In this document: piece by piece, positions 49,885 through 61,376 of the stretch
Position numbering within the stretch: the stretch's first letter is position 1
How the letters are laid out: the number at the start of each line of letters is the position of its first letter
NCBI GenBank assembly: GCA_030077755.1
Contig: JAQJZZ010000004.1
Coordinates: 1,860,001-1,924,000 of the forward strand
Source of the DNA: Filosporella fistucella
Lineage: Eukaryota; Ascomycota; Leotiomycetes; Helotiales
DNA length: 64,000 bases
Direction: 5' to 3'
Program-made: the position numbers and the translations under genes
The notes under the pieces: generated by a model
The model's input: only the letters and a program-made list of their open reading frames with translations
What the model was told of the DNA's origin: nothing
Databases searched by the model: none

Positions 49885-51855
49885 ATGGCTCCACCGGCTT
49901 TGCCCACTCCAACTGCAACTGGGATCGGTATCAGGGCAGCTGCAAGTACCAGTACATCTACAGTTGCCCCTCTAACAACCAATTGGACACCGCCGGCATC
50001 ATGTGCAACTCAGACCCCTACGTTGTTTGCAGCATATTGCTCTAACGGAATTCAAGGTTGCTCGACATTTGGTTCTACTCAGCTTTATGGATCATCTTTT
50101 GATGCCATATTGTCTATGGGGTACTATACCAGCAATGGTATGCAGATTGAAACCGCATGTGCACCTCCCTCTACACAAGTTGGTTCCTCATTTTGGTATT
50201 CGCCGGCATATGGTTGCCCCTCAGGCTACAAAACAGCAACTTCATGGAAAACATCCAGTGGTTACTACTCCACTTCAGAGCTTGCTGTCTTATGTTGTCC
50301 AAGGTAAAACTCACCGAGCCCCAATGACATATAGAACGACGGTTAAAGTTTCATAGCGCCTACTCTAGCATCGCATACGTTAACACAAACTTTTATCGAT
50401 GTTGGAGATATGTAACAGCCGCGGAAACAATGAGTGTGGTAGCATATGGCTACAATTACGGGACAGACACATTGGGATATACCACTGGTACATATTTGAC
50501 AATCAGCCCGATCTCAACTACTGTTGTTCAGTCAACCCGATTTTCTGATGGGACATGGCCAACAGTCCTTGCGGAAGTGGTTTCAATGGTAGTTCCAGCT
50601 ACTTCTGCTCCAACCTTTGCTCCAACAACTACGGCATCATCAAACGGCGGTTATAACTATAACAATTATGGGACAAGCACTGTACCCTTTCACATCGGTC
50701 CTTTGAATATGATCTACAGTATAGTAGTCGTGGTCGTCGCGGGTGTTGTTGGATTGATAGTTGCCTGTTGCTGTTGCTACAGATGTTGTCGTTCAAGGCC
50801 AAAACCAAAGCCATACACTCCATACTTGGACTCGACTTCATATACCCCGGCTACATATTCCTCCCCTCCAATAGCGCCAGTAGCTGGTCCGTGGTCAACA
50901 TACACACCACAAACATATCAAACACCAGTTCCAGCACCAGTGTTCAATCCCCCACCACCCAAGGTTTGCCCTCATCAGGTTGCAGAACATTGTCGAAGCC
51001 TAACAAGTAAGCCGTGCTGTGCATGTGCTGATACAAGGTCGACAAGAATGTCCAGGGATGTCCGAATTCAAACATACTGCATATTCTGCAAGCTCTTTTG
51101 GGAAGCTATCCCAGTTTTCCTATGTCCACCTGAATGGGAGCTTCTTGGACCACGCTGTGCACATAACATGGATGCATCCTGCGAAGGGGAACAAAGAGAT
51201 ACAAGTAATAGCTGCTGTGGTTGCTTTGATCAGAGAAGAGACTTTCTAGACCTCGATTTTAGAGTCTCAGAATATTGCTCATCCTGCAGACGACTTTGGG
51301 AGAAGAAGAAACCCCAAGAATGGCCAACAATTTGGGGACGACCACCCGTTCAGATAGTTCCTCCGAAACCGCGAGCCCCGATGGCAGAACTCCCAGCTAT
51401 GCCTCGTCCCGTGAAACCGAAGCCCAGACCACTTAGCACTCGAAAACCGCTTCCAGCAAAGAGAGATCCCAAGGAGTTGTCAAAAGAGATCGAGCTAACT
51501 ATTCTCTCCCACATTTCGAAAGACCAGGAGGAGGAAGGAACAAAACAAGGTCAAAGTGAAGAGAATGACGGACTGCAGTACGAGAAGCCGAAGATTCAGG
51601 TACTCCCAGATGGCTCGTTACAAAATCTCGAAAGCCCACCCGCTTCAAATACCCCGGCCACAGCAGCACCTCATCAGCCGGTAGCTAGTTCGTCGACTGC
51701 TCTGGCGGGAAATATTTGTACGTTTTACCACGCCTCTTCTTTTCTCAAAGTAGTGCTAACATATCACAGCTCCGACGCCTGAGGCGCAGGCACAAGGGTC
51801 GAATTCCGAGCTTCAGTACAATAAACCAAGATTCTCAGTGCCGGTTGGCATATAA
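49885..51855 (+). CDS. single-pass membrane protein with duplicated Cys/His module
   Basis: Exons 49885-50303, 50357-51717 and 51770-51855 give 621 residues. The N-terminal 255 residues are Ser/Thr-rich with spaced Cys (CATQ, YCSNGIQGC, CPSGY, LCCPS), as in fungal wall-facing membrane proteins. No signal peptide is evident. One helix at about 258-280 (MIYSIVVVVVAGVVGLIVA) is followed by CCCCYRCC, a likely palmitoylation cluster. The tail has two copies of a module, near 344-388 and 407-454, with the pattern C-x-H-x5-C, CCxC, YCx2C and a trailing Trp, resembling a zinc-binding unit. A Pro/Lys-rich and charged C-terminus follows. A sensor-like receptor with a cytosolic binding tail is one possibility, but no family with known function is recognised. 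Confidence 0.75.
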
Positions 51856-52171
51856 TGGAGCAATTTCATTTTTAGTATGATATACATATACTGTACATAG
51901 TTTCTTTGGCGTTGATAAATGTTTAATACTTCACATAGATAAGTTTAATCTAATTTCAAAACTATAGCCTTATAGATAATGCATAAGAGCCGCCAAGTAA
52001 CGTGAAATATAGTTGACTTAAATGATGTAGTCCCACCTGCTTCACCTTCAAGTCTAGCGGAAGACTTCTCTCCCTCTTCGCTTATTTGGTAAAATGCATC
52101 TGTGAATTAGGCCATAAATACCCAATTCTTTAGCTCTACTTTACACAAATCCTTTCTATTCTCTTTAATCC
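51856..52171. other. convergent intergenic region
   Basis: 316 bp between two stop codons, AT-rich; nothing recognised. Confidence 0.5.
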
Positions 52172-54177
52172 TTACCAATCAATCCATTCCTCGACTAACA
52201 TGCCCTCTCCCTCTCCCTCATCCCCTCCCTTACCACCAATCCCTTCTCCACCCCTCTCATATATCAACCCTGCCCTCCTCCCCATCTCAAACCTCACTTT
52301 CACATTTCTAACCCTCTCCTCAACCTTGATATCGCTAGCTTCAATCTCCTTCCCTTCCCATAGTCCACCCACACTCTCCTCCTCAATCTCTACCAACCGT
52401 CTCGCAACCCTCGCCGTGAGAATACTATTCCAAACACCCTCCTGCCTCTCCCTTTCCTGTAACAAAGAAATGGCTTTCCAGCGGAGAGAAGATTTGCGGC
52501 ATTTTACAGCGATGAAGTAGAGTGGAAGAATGATGCCTATATCGAGACAGAGTTGTGGGGTTTCGGTTCTGGGACATTTGGAAACGGATATTCTACCCAT
52601 TTGGGAGGTATTTGGTGCATATTGAGGGATTGGTGAGTTTGGCTCGCTCGAGAAGTTTGTGTTTGAAGGAGTAGAAGAAGAAGTTGTTAGAGAAGGAGAT
52701 GATAACCGTGCGATTTGCTCAGCATATCCAAGGACCTGCTCGAACTCCGGGATATACTCATCGAATACTCTCTCATCTCTTTCTAGTCGCATGAGATCCA
52801 TACTAAAATTCAATCCCATCAATATACGATGGAGTCTCATCAATAGTACCCCCTTTTCCCACTCTTTGCCCTCTTCCTTTTCCTTCCTAAAATTCATAAG
52901 TCCCTCAAAAGCTCTATCCCAACATTGTAATCTCGTCAATGCGGCTGCGCATACGATTTCCAACGCCATCTTCTTCCTTTCCTCGCCGCCTTCCCCTTTC
53001 TCAAGACCGTGAATCAGCTTCGTGGGGAGAGCACGGATATATTCGAGAGAGGTACGTGATTCTTCCAAGGAGAAGAAGCAGGAAGGGACTGGTAAGGACT
53101 GAGAGGTGAAGTCTTCAGCCGGGGGAGAGAGTTGCCTGTGCCACATGCGAGCATATGCTAGGACGTTGGATTGTGTTGACAGCCGGGATAAAATCAGATT
53201 TAAGGAAGGTGAATGAGTGTAGAGGGCTGCAGAGAGGGATGTCGTATTCTTATCGGTGCTGGAAGTAGAATTGGGGGCGAGGAAGTCAGAAGCTTCTTCC
53301 ATGATCGAGATGCCGCCATCAATGTGGGAAATTGCTTGGCCGTGGTGGCCTCTTAGTGTCTTTCAGCATATAATTAGCTCTTTGCTATCAAAGCTTCTGC
53401 TCTTTGCTACCACGGGCTTATATGTATGTGAAGAGGCGGGATAGAAGATACCTCAAAATAAACAAACAGAACGCACGTCATTAGTGCCACATCAAGTGGT
53501 AATTTCCCTCCTCTCCTCATTGGCTGAACCAAATGTTGAATAGCATTATTATACTGCCTCAACGCAAAGATTTCTCTTTCCCCTTCTATACCTTCTTCCC
53601 CTCTCATCCCACCAAACTCAAACCCCTCATGTAAAGCTCCCAGCGCCACAGCCGCGCATCTAACTGCAGGCTCGTAGTGCACTACCTGCAGGAGTGTCCT
53701 ACTCCAGAATCCGGTGTCAAATGCACTGGATAGCTGGGCAGCGGTGCGCGTTTGGAAAAAGGTGAAAGAGTGTAGTTCGAGGGGCGTGAAGAGAGTGGAG
53801 AGGGTAGTGGGGTTGACTAAGAGGGATAGGGAAGAATGAGCGGGATTATGATGGGATATTAAGTTAGAGGGGGAAGACGTCGATGGGAGGCTGAGACATG
53901 TAGAGTCTGGTTTGCCAGATACATGTATGTATCCATCACACTTCCTCCCTGTAGTCTTACACTTCCCACATTCCGGCTTTTCTTCATCGCATTTCACATG
54001 CCGAACCCTACTCTTATATCAATAACGCTAACATTCTAAACCTGGTTCGTTTGGAAGAAAAGTGACCTACTTGCAAGTCTTACATCCAGTGCCTGTTTTT
54101 GGTTTAAAAGCACGGGCTCTTTTGCGTGGTTGGATGCTTTGGGTAGCTTGTTCTAGAGTTGGAGGCCGGACCGGCAT
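52172..54177 (-). CDS. Zn2Cys6 transcription factor
   Basis: Exons 54071-54177, 53452-54007 and 52172-53359 give 616 residues. The binuclear zinc cluster has Cys at 32, 35, 42, 49, 52 and 59 (spacing 2-6-6-2-6), with the first intron inside the cluster after CKTCK, a frequent fungal position. A basic RKRAR patch precedes it and a Ser/Pro linker follows. The rest is helical and matches the fungal-specific regulatory region without a full fungal_trans domain (FVYFETLRGHHGQAISHI). The target genes are unknown; the nearest neighbours are a membrane protein and a broken ubiquitin-like gene, so a local cluster role is not obvious. The acceptor of exon 2 was chosen to give the invariant KVRHVKC sequence. 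Confidence 0.87.
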
Positions 54178-55131
54178 GGGCCGTTATATTGATAGACGTG
54201 AGATGAAGAATTTGAGAGGGCGGCGGAGTTGATTCAATAAAGATTCGGGTTTTGGCCGTGAAGTTGGCGCAGTTGCTGGTATTTTGATGGAAGTCACTCC
54301 GTAATACTGTATTCAAAGCAGGTAATTGGCGGGGCTCTTGCTTTGTAGGGAGAAGAGGGCGTTGCCAAGTAGAATTAACAACCTCCTTTGGTACGAAACA
54401 GCAAGTAATATCTTTGCCAGTGCGAGAAAAGGAATTTTGACAGGAGCGATTTATGATACAAAGTACTCTTGTGCTTTGAGGTGGATTACCCCTGCGCCAC
54501 CCCCTTAAATGGCAACCTTATCCGAGAGGATTAAACGAGGGAGCCAATAAGGGGCTTGTGTTTCCGTCGGATTAGATGATGTGGGGAGCGATCCACTTTA
54601 ACAATTCTCACTTATAGCTCTCAAGTATATACATAACTCGGACGTTCTCTTTACATTCTTTCCACGAGGATCGTATCCGTTGTACACGGTGACTATTTTG
54701 ACTAAGGAGAACGAGCTCAACATCTGAACAATCAGATATCATTTCTTAAAGTTAGTAAGTAGGTACTCTGAGTTCGGACTTGATTTGCCGGGACAAATCG
54801 ACTGATCCGACACAGTCTTTCCCTATCTCCTGTCGTCGAAACCTCTCTAAGATCTATCTTCGGGCTTCTTGTATTCTTCACTCGTAGGTAAAATGAGGTT
54901 CTTCAATGCACATAGCATTTTACAGCACTCATTCCGCTCATTATTCTTCGTCCGTCTGTGAAAAAACCACAAATAGCTTTCATTTTTCAACCCATTCTTC
55001 GTATAAAGCCTACCGGATGGAAATGACGTAGTAGCATATGTATCTTTCGGTGTTGCTTTTGTAAATCTCTCAAGTGTAGACTTTGTTGGGGCAGATTTGG
55101 CATTCTCGCAGCATCAGAAACGTGTCCAAAC
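54178..55131. other. intergenic, Zn2Cys6 promoter side
   Basis: About 950 bp without a supported gene. No repeats or RNA seen. Confidence 0.5.
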
Positions 55132-56558
55132 TTACTTCTTCAACCTCATTGGGAGAAAAACGCTTGGATCATCCACTGTGTTCAGCTTGACAACATTGGA
55201 AGTCACCGGAGCAGGGCGAGCCCACTCTCCAATGACCCGAGCTGCAAAACTCAGGCCACGCTCATGCAGTTCCTCCTTAAGGTCGTGCTCAATGTCCATC
55301 ATTAACATGCTCCGAACCGCAAATCCCCCCAAGATCCCACTTGTTTCTTCATACATCTTGTAGAAGGGATATCTGTGAAAGGCGTAAGTTTTGGCTGTAA
55401 TCGGTGTAGATGGGATGGGAAGGCTGAGGAGAGGGAGAGAGGTGGCGGAGAAAAGGCGAACATTGAACATAATTGTGTTGGCAGGGTCCCAGGTTGAAGG
55501 GTTGTGCTTGTCAGCGACGATGGTTTGTCCGGTATAACCATCTGCGGCAATTGCCATTTCTTTGACCCTCTTGGTTGCGATTTTTGCTGCATCTCTGGCT
55601 TCTTCCTCAGATGGTGTTGCGTCAGCGCCACCGCGGAGTCGAAGTACCAAAGAGACCGTCGATTCCTGTGACGTACAAGGTTATTTATTTGGGTCTCAAG
55701 ATAAGGAAGGATGGCGCAATACCACCTACATTCCAAATGTTGTAGTCACGACAAGTACGACCTGGATTCACAGTAAGCCGTGTGAAAAAATTGAGGGGAG
55801 AATCAAGACATACCAGCTTCTAGTTGCTTTCCAGCATAGATCAATCTCAATTGCCCGGCCGGAGTATTGATGATGTCCTTGAGCTGAGTCTTCAACTCGT
55901 CGATGGTAGGGGATGGGGCGAATTTATAAGAATGGGTTTGCCATCGAAAGGCTTCACACAAAGCCTATGTGGAAGATGGTGGTAGGATGGCAATTTCATG
56001 GCAATGACTTCAAACTGTATTCCAGCAACGGTGTCCTGACTTGTCATCTGTGTTTCAACAGAATAGCCCGAGCCGACTGGCGTAGCGACGAACTGGGAGA
56101 CTTTGCCATCTGTTCGAGCGATACCATCAAGCAAGAGTTAGTGCCACGATATAATCCTGCTTGCCAGATTTAGGAGCTGCTGTAGTTTCGACTCGGCGAA
56201 TAACGTCATCTCCGGAGATGGCATTGATGCCGCCAAGATAGATTTTGATTGCGAAGGGACTTATTGCCTTGAAGTTGATCCACATTGCTTCTCGTTCTGC
56301 TATCAGTGAGTACTGCCTCAAGCATTTAAGTGAATACGGAAACTAACGGTGGACAGGGATGAAGAGTCCCCCTTCTGTACAATAGAATCTGGAAGTTGGG
56401 ATGCATGATTGGCGACAGAGTAGATAGGGAAGCAGCCACAGTCTGGAGGGAGTTTATTATCTGGGACTCTGATGGTGCGCCTGAAAGAAATCTTCAAGCA
56501 GCGTGTGGGGCCGTTGTTGATGGATATGGTTTTGAAGGCGGGGAGGACTATCCTTCAT
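55132..56558 (-). pseudogene. fungal protein with internal ubiquitin-like domain, frame broken four times
   Basis: Exon blocks on the minus strand are 56348-56558, 55814-56299, 55730-55761 (32 nt) and 55132-55665, with GT-AG introns between. A further 5' leader intron is 56627-56714. The order of parts fits the ubiquitin-like family seen in fungi: FRRTIRVPDNK, then AMWINFKAISPFAIKIYLGG, LDGIARTDGKVSQFVATPVG, and a ubiquitin-like stretch ending in LVLRLRGG. A C-terminal block follows with TYAFHRYPFYKMYEE. The reading frame shifts at about 56540-56543 (C run), 56368-56372 (G run), 56128-56145 and 55909-55912 (C run). Splice sites stay intact. Either recent gene decay or base-call errors in G/C runs would explain this. 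The family appears in many filamentous ascomycetes; its role is unknown. Confidence 0.72.
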
Positions 56559-57271
56559 TTTTGAGTCGAATAGAAACGCGCTCTGAGGGAGTTGTGGAAT
56601 CTATTGTTGGAAACGTCGAGTGAGACCTATGGTAGAAAGAGAAGGTTAGCCTCGCGGGAGAGGAAGAAGAGAAGATTGCAACATCAAAGAGAATCTGGTC
56701 GAACTGTAACTTACTTGAGATGGAGTTGATGAAAGACAGACCTCGGGTCTCGATGGTTGTTATTTGAAAAGAAATTTCGAGGTGGAAGATTCGACGGTGG
56801 ATTTAAATAGGAAATCCTGGAAGTCAATCGAACGATGGGAGCGAGTGAATGATACGAAATGGCAAGGAAAAGATTGAAATAATCGAGGCGATCTTCAAGT
56901 CCGGAGTGTTCTAGTATCGCACATACTTTGCGCTCAGGTTCGATATTGGCAGGGGCAAGATGAGAGAAAGCGAAGTCTTGAACGCCATTAGTGGTATGCA
57001 TGTACTGTAGAGTAAATGTCTATGCATATAAGTTTGGTTTCGTTGGCAGCTCCGCCCAGGAATTAAGATAATCAACACGATCGCAAGCCTAGGCTTAGCA
57101 GCGACGACTCGCATCTCGCAGAAAGGTCGCCTTCATTACTTCAGGGTGCTATGATCAGACGACATTCAAAGTGTCGGAAAAAGTTCCAACTTGGTATTTG
57201 CTTAACAATTATTTCCAACTCCAAACGCCTGCCATCCCAATCCCAACCTAAATCCATTATTCATTGTGACA
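56559..57271. other. leader of the ubiquitin-like gene and intergenic region
   Basis: Holds a likely non-coding first exon of the ubiquitin-like gene above 56714, its leader intron (GTAAGT donor, CATAG acceptor) and about 270 bp of the next gene's 3' side. No other feature. Confidence 0.45.
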
Positions 57272-57845
57272 CTACAACTCCTTGCCCTTCGATATTGTAC
57301 ACGGGAAGTCGCACGACCACGACTCCCTTCCGGCCGAGAAGATCACACTCCCAGGTCCACAATCCGCGGTGGTAAAATTAAGCTTCAAGCCCGGTATCGA
57401 GAATGCTAACTGTACTTTGGTATTTCCAGCTGCTGTGAGTGGGCCATGCAAATCAGGAATGTTGTAATCGAATACAGGTGCATTATCCACATTGCTGATA
57501 GTGATGTCCGAAGCAGGAGATTTAATGGTAATCGATTTGCCTTTGTCCATAGCGGTATTTTTCAGGGTGGCGATAACATTTTCATCTTGTCGTTGTAGCT
57601 GAGGAACATTGTAGACGGTTACATCCCATAGTATACTGCCTGCTGGTCGTCCGATACCAATACTGCATGTTCCGGAGCCAGCTCTAGCTGTTTCTGGATT
57701 TTCGACATTTCTTTCTTGTACACTTGTGAAGTCAGCCTCAGGTAAGGCTCGAGATGAGGGGAGGCTAGATATACCTTTGTTCCTCCGGAGCAGCACAAAC
57801 AGCACCACAAACTAACGCAACAGGTACAACCGATGATAACTTCAT
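57272..57845 (-). CDS. small secreted protein, unknown function
   Basis: Exons 57775-57845 and 57272-57722 give 173 residues. The first 19 residues (MKLSSVVPVALVCGAVCAA) form a signal peptide. The mature part has four Cys (GTCSIG, DCGPG, SCDFPC) and is rich in beta-type sequence (SILWDVTVYNVPQ, SDITISNVDNAPVF). The 52-nt intron has a GTATAT donor and an ACAAG acceptor with a CTGAC branch 8 nt upstream; another AG nearby would break the frame. Size, Cys number and secretion are effector-like, but the same traits fit wall or structural proteins. It ends in KGKEL, which is not a standard ER-retention signal. No family is recognised. Confidence 0.72.
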
Positions 57846-59832
57846 TTTGAAATCTGATGATATTGAGGCAAAAACGTTCGACCTCCACGATGTTGGGTCA
57901 CAAAAGCGGAAGTGGGAGGTTCATAATAATGTTGGTTGACAGACTGACAGGTAAAAATAAGCAGAAGATCACCAGGATCGACTCTTCCTTGGGATCAAGC
58001 GATCCAATTGAGGATGCATTTGTGGATGTCAGACATGGGAGCTTGCCGCTGAGTGAGTGCGGTTAATTGAAACCCCCGCCAACAAACGCTGGGCCGCTGA
58101 ACTGCAGCCCAATCAATGACCTGTAAAAAAGATCCCGCGTTTGAGGCCAAGATTCAGACCTCAAGGCGCGTAATCCATGCATCTTTGAGATTTAAAGTGC
58201 TTTTAATAGAGTGCGCGATTCGACGCGTTTTATAAGGGATAAGAAAGGAGAGACTTCTCCTGTGGGTACTTGAAAAGCAATGCAATCTTTGTGTTGAAAG
58301 CGCTGGAAATGAGATTTCAGTATTGGATTTTGAGGAGGTTGGGATGCATGTCGGTATAGCTAAAGCGTAGGAAAAGCGAGGGAAGGCAGCTGAGTGGGTG
58401 TCATGAGCCTGAAGGAAATGCAGCAGTGCAGCCCTCACTTGAGAACCATGTAGCTCTAGCCACCTGTAGTGGAGATGATGTATGATTTAGGAAATGCGGC
58501 CGCAGCTGACATAGCTCTTGGAAATGGAGTTTTATGTAAATATCGTACGATTAATTGATCGAGCGATAGCAATGATGAAAGGAAGCATCGGAGGCGAAGG
58601 TCGATGCGAGAGTGAGTTGATGTTGTTCAGGAGTTGGGAACATTAGGATGAAATGAGAAAGGGAGGGAAGCAAGGGGAAAGAAGGCATGGCGGTGGAACT
58701 TCGGAGTGGGAAATTCACTCTAATCCCATCAACATGCAACAACATATGAGGTCATGTGAGCTGCCATCAACCTTGACTTATCAATTACACCAAGGAGAAT
58801 GATAACAATTATTAAATCTCTATCCCTGTTTCTGAGAATTTGTTTCATTCTGCAGCAGCATCATTCCAGATAGCAAGACGGAGCTCTTTTGTAGCAAAGT
58901 CATGTGACCGTCTGAATATGGAGGAGGGACCTTGCTGTGGCATCACAGACATCGTCGTTGCTCTCTTCCCTACAACCTGCCACATCTACACAATTCAGTT
59001 GACAAGGATCGATTGTGAACAATGGCCACACGCCCGTTGAACTCTTTGCACTTATCATTGTCTCGAGCCTTGACTCTTCGGTACTTGATGTATCAAACTT
59101 CAAGTTCTGATTGTTTCGAGTTCTCCATTCAAGCTTTTGAGCCACTTCATTGTATGGCAAATAGTTAAAAATTATTCATGATCTATCATCTCATGCACGC
59201 CTCAATACACTGTTAGAATGCTCAAGTCAAAGTTTTCATTCTTTTTCCTTTATCGCTACCTGTGGCATTACAAGCATACACCAAAACAAGGATAATGCCT
59301 CTCCCCACAACAACACAACCTGATCTTCCACGATCCTCCTTCCCCCTCAGCGATGCATTAATCGGTACTTGCACGCCCCATTACTCAAGTGAGGCTCCTC
59401 CCCTCTTCCCAGCCATCCCACTAAAAAGAAAACATAATCTTCCCATCTTCTAACCAGTTATCAGGCTGCATTTCTACCCAATATTCTTATCGGAATTCGG
59501 CTAGACTGTCACGTCTCGTTATATCCGTTCTGAAAATATATTATCAAACATATAGCAAGGACATGGTAGGATTACAAAGTCAAAAAGGCTTCAATGACGC
59601 AATGGCCCTCGTGAAACAGGCTGAGGTTCAATAAATAGTCCACTTTCACTGACATTTATCTATGTCGTGTCCCCAGAAAGCTTTGTCCATCTCTTGATTG
59701 AAGATCTATCGTGCTTTGAGTTGTCTGCTGGGGACAGGAGCTCGGGTGGACCTCTCTATACATGATTTATTTTCTACTCGAGATATACCACTATATCGCT
59801 TTTACTCCACCATCTACTCAGACATCATCAAC
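57846..59832. other. intergenic
   Basis: About 2 kb without a supported gene between the small secreted gene (minus) and the next plus-strand gene. Short open frames show no conserved motif. The promoter of both neighbours must lie here. Confidence 0.5.
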
Positions 59833-60468
59833 ATGGCCACCGAAGAGCCACGCAGAGTATCAATCCCAAAACCACCTCCAAACTACGCTTCTACCACCCC
59901 TCCTCCACGCCGCTACGAACCTCCAACTTATTCCCGCTCACCCTCACCCTCATCTTCATTCACAACCTCTTCATCTCGTTCTCGTTCTCGCTCTCGTTCT
60001 CACTCTCGCCCACCAAAACACCACACTCTTCGTTCTCCACCCCGCCGCTCCTCCTCTCCCCTCCACTACACCCATCCTCACTCACGCTACTCCACTCACT
60101 CTTCCTCTCAGAACGCAAAACCCTGGTTCAAGAAGAAAACCCTCTGGACAACAGTCGCCTCTCTCGCTACCGTTGTCTCCCTTTTACCAACGGCAATAGC
60201 TGCGAACGCCTCTGTGCACTCTGCGAACGCATCAGCCAGCTCGGCGAGACATAGTAAGAGGAGTGCTAAAGCTGTGGAGAAAGGCACGAAAGCTAGTTTT
60301 AGGAGTGCGAGGGCAGGGGAGAAGAGCGCGGAAGCGGCGGAACGTAGTGCTAGGCAGGGAGAGAAGAAAGATGGTGTGGAAAGGGGGGAGTGGAGGGATG
60401 GGGGGAGTAATGTTGGGACCGTAGGAGGGAGAGGAAGGGAGAGAGGGAGGGAGTATAGACGCTTTTGA
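59833..60468 (+). CDS. SR-rich single-pass membrane protein
   Basis: A single exon of 211 residues. The start at 59833 has the context ATCAACATGGCC; an open frame extends to 59698 but looks untranslated. The N-terminal half is Pro/Ser/Arg-rich with repeated Arg-Ser dipeptides. One hydrophobic segment at about 105-125 (TVASLATVVSLLPTAIAANA) follows a basic KPWFKKKTLW stretch. After it comes a helical Ala/Ser/Arg repeat (SANASASSARHSKRSAKAVE) and a Gly/Arg-rich tail. This resembles fungal proteins with repeated Ser-Ala-Arg helices of unknown role. Low complexity makes homology hard to judge. Confidence 0.6.
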   Translation: MATEEPRRVSIPKPPPNYASTTPPPRRYEPPTYSRSPSPSSSFTTSSSRSRSRSRSHSRPPKHHTLRSPPRRSSSPLHYTHPHSRYSTHSSSQNAKPWFKKKTLWTTVASLATVVSLLPTAIAANASVHSANASASSARHSKRSAKAVEKGTKASFRSARAGEKSAEAAERSARQGEKKDGVERGEWRDGGSNVGTVGGRGRERGREYRRF

Positions 60469-61376
60469 TAATGGTGATTTTGAGTTAACGCGAGAGAATG
60501 GTTCTGTGATGATGATTAGTTACGAAATGTTTTGATGCAGCGAGGAGTAAGGATTGAGATTATTTAGTATAGATGAATATTTATAGTTGAAATGTTATAA
60601 ACCTTCAAAACTTTGGTCAGCCATAATGATATAGGTTATACCATATATTCTACTAGACGAAATATGTCTATACCAAGAATTTGGCATGTAGAGTAATCAT
60701 CAATAATTATTCAGCACTTGGCATACACTTATGTCGACCTCTTCGTCCACGTCTCTCTCTTCCCTTAGCACAAGTCACAACTCGAGGTCAACTTCCTTTG
60801 AGTGTATAAACAAAGCAGCAGCTTGTTTCCAAGTGAAATGAATATAGAAGCGAACTATTAGGATTAACCTAATATTTCCCTAAGAAGTTAAATTTCCGTA
60901 CGTCGGATCTCGCTTTCGCATCTCTCATCTCGTTCTCTTCTCGAAGACAAAATGTATCAGATTGAATTTATCGTGCGATGAGTTCTTCATTTACATTACC
61001 TATTTTTTTGAAATGTTTTTAAACAGACTCAGCACCTGAAGTTTCTATCTGTGATCGAGATGACTTCCGGCGTGGGCTGAATAGTAAGATCTTACGACCA
61101 GTTTGGTTTCGGATATAACGCACCAAAGATTCCGAATAGCTTACCGGCAGAAACAACCCCGCCATAAGTAACCTCTCTTACCCCGCTGTGTTTTCTCGTA
61201 TCACCTATCTATCAAACCACCTTACATTCATAATCGAGAGACATATGAGCCTTTCATTTCGACTTCAAATACCAAATCATCTTGTTTCCAAATTTTCAAA
61301 TCTCTCAACCTACACGCTCAGGATTCCAAAACCACGCCACAGCTCATCTAACTTCCTTTTACCACTTCACTTCAAA
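60469..61376. other. intergenic, GST upstream region
   Basis: About 900 bp. Its right end (61188-61376) is open in frame with the GST and may encode an alternative N-terminus. Otherwise nothing is recognised. Confidence 0.5.
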
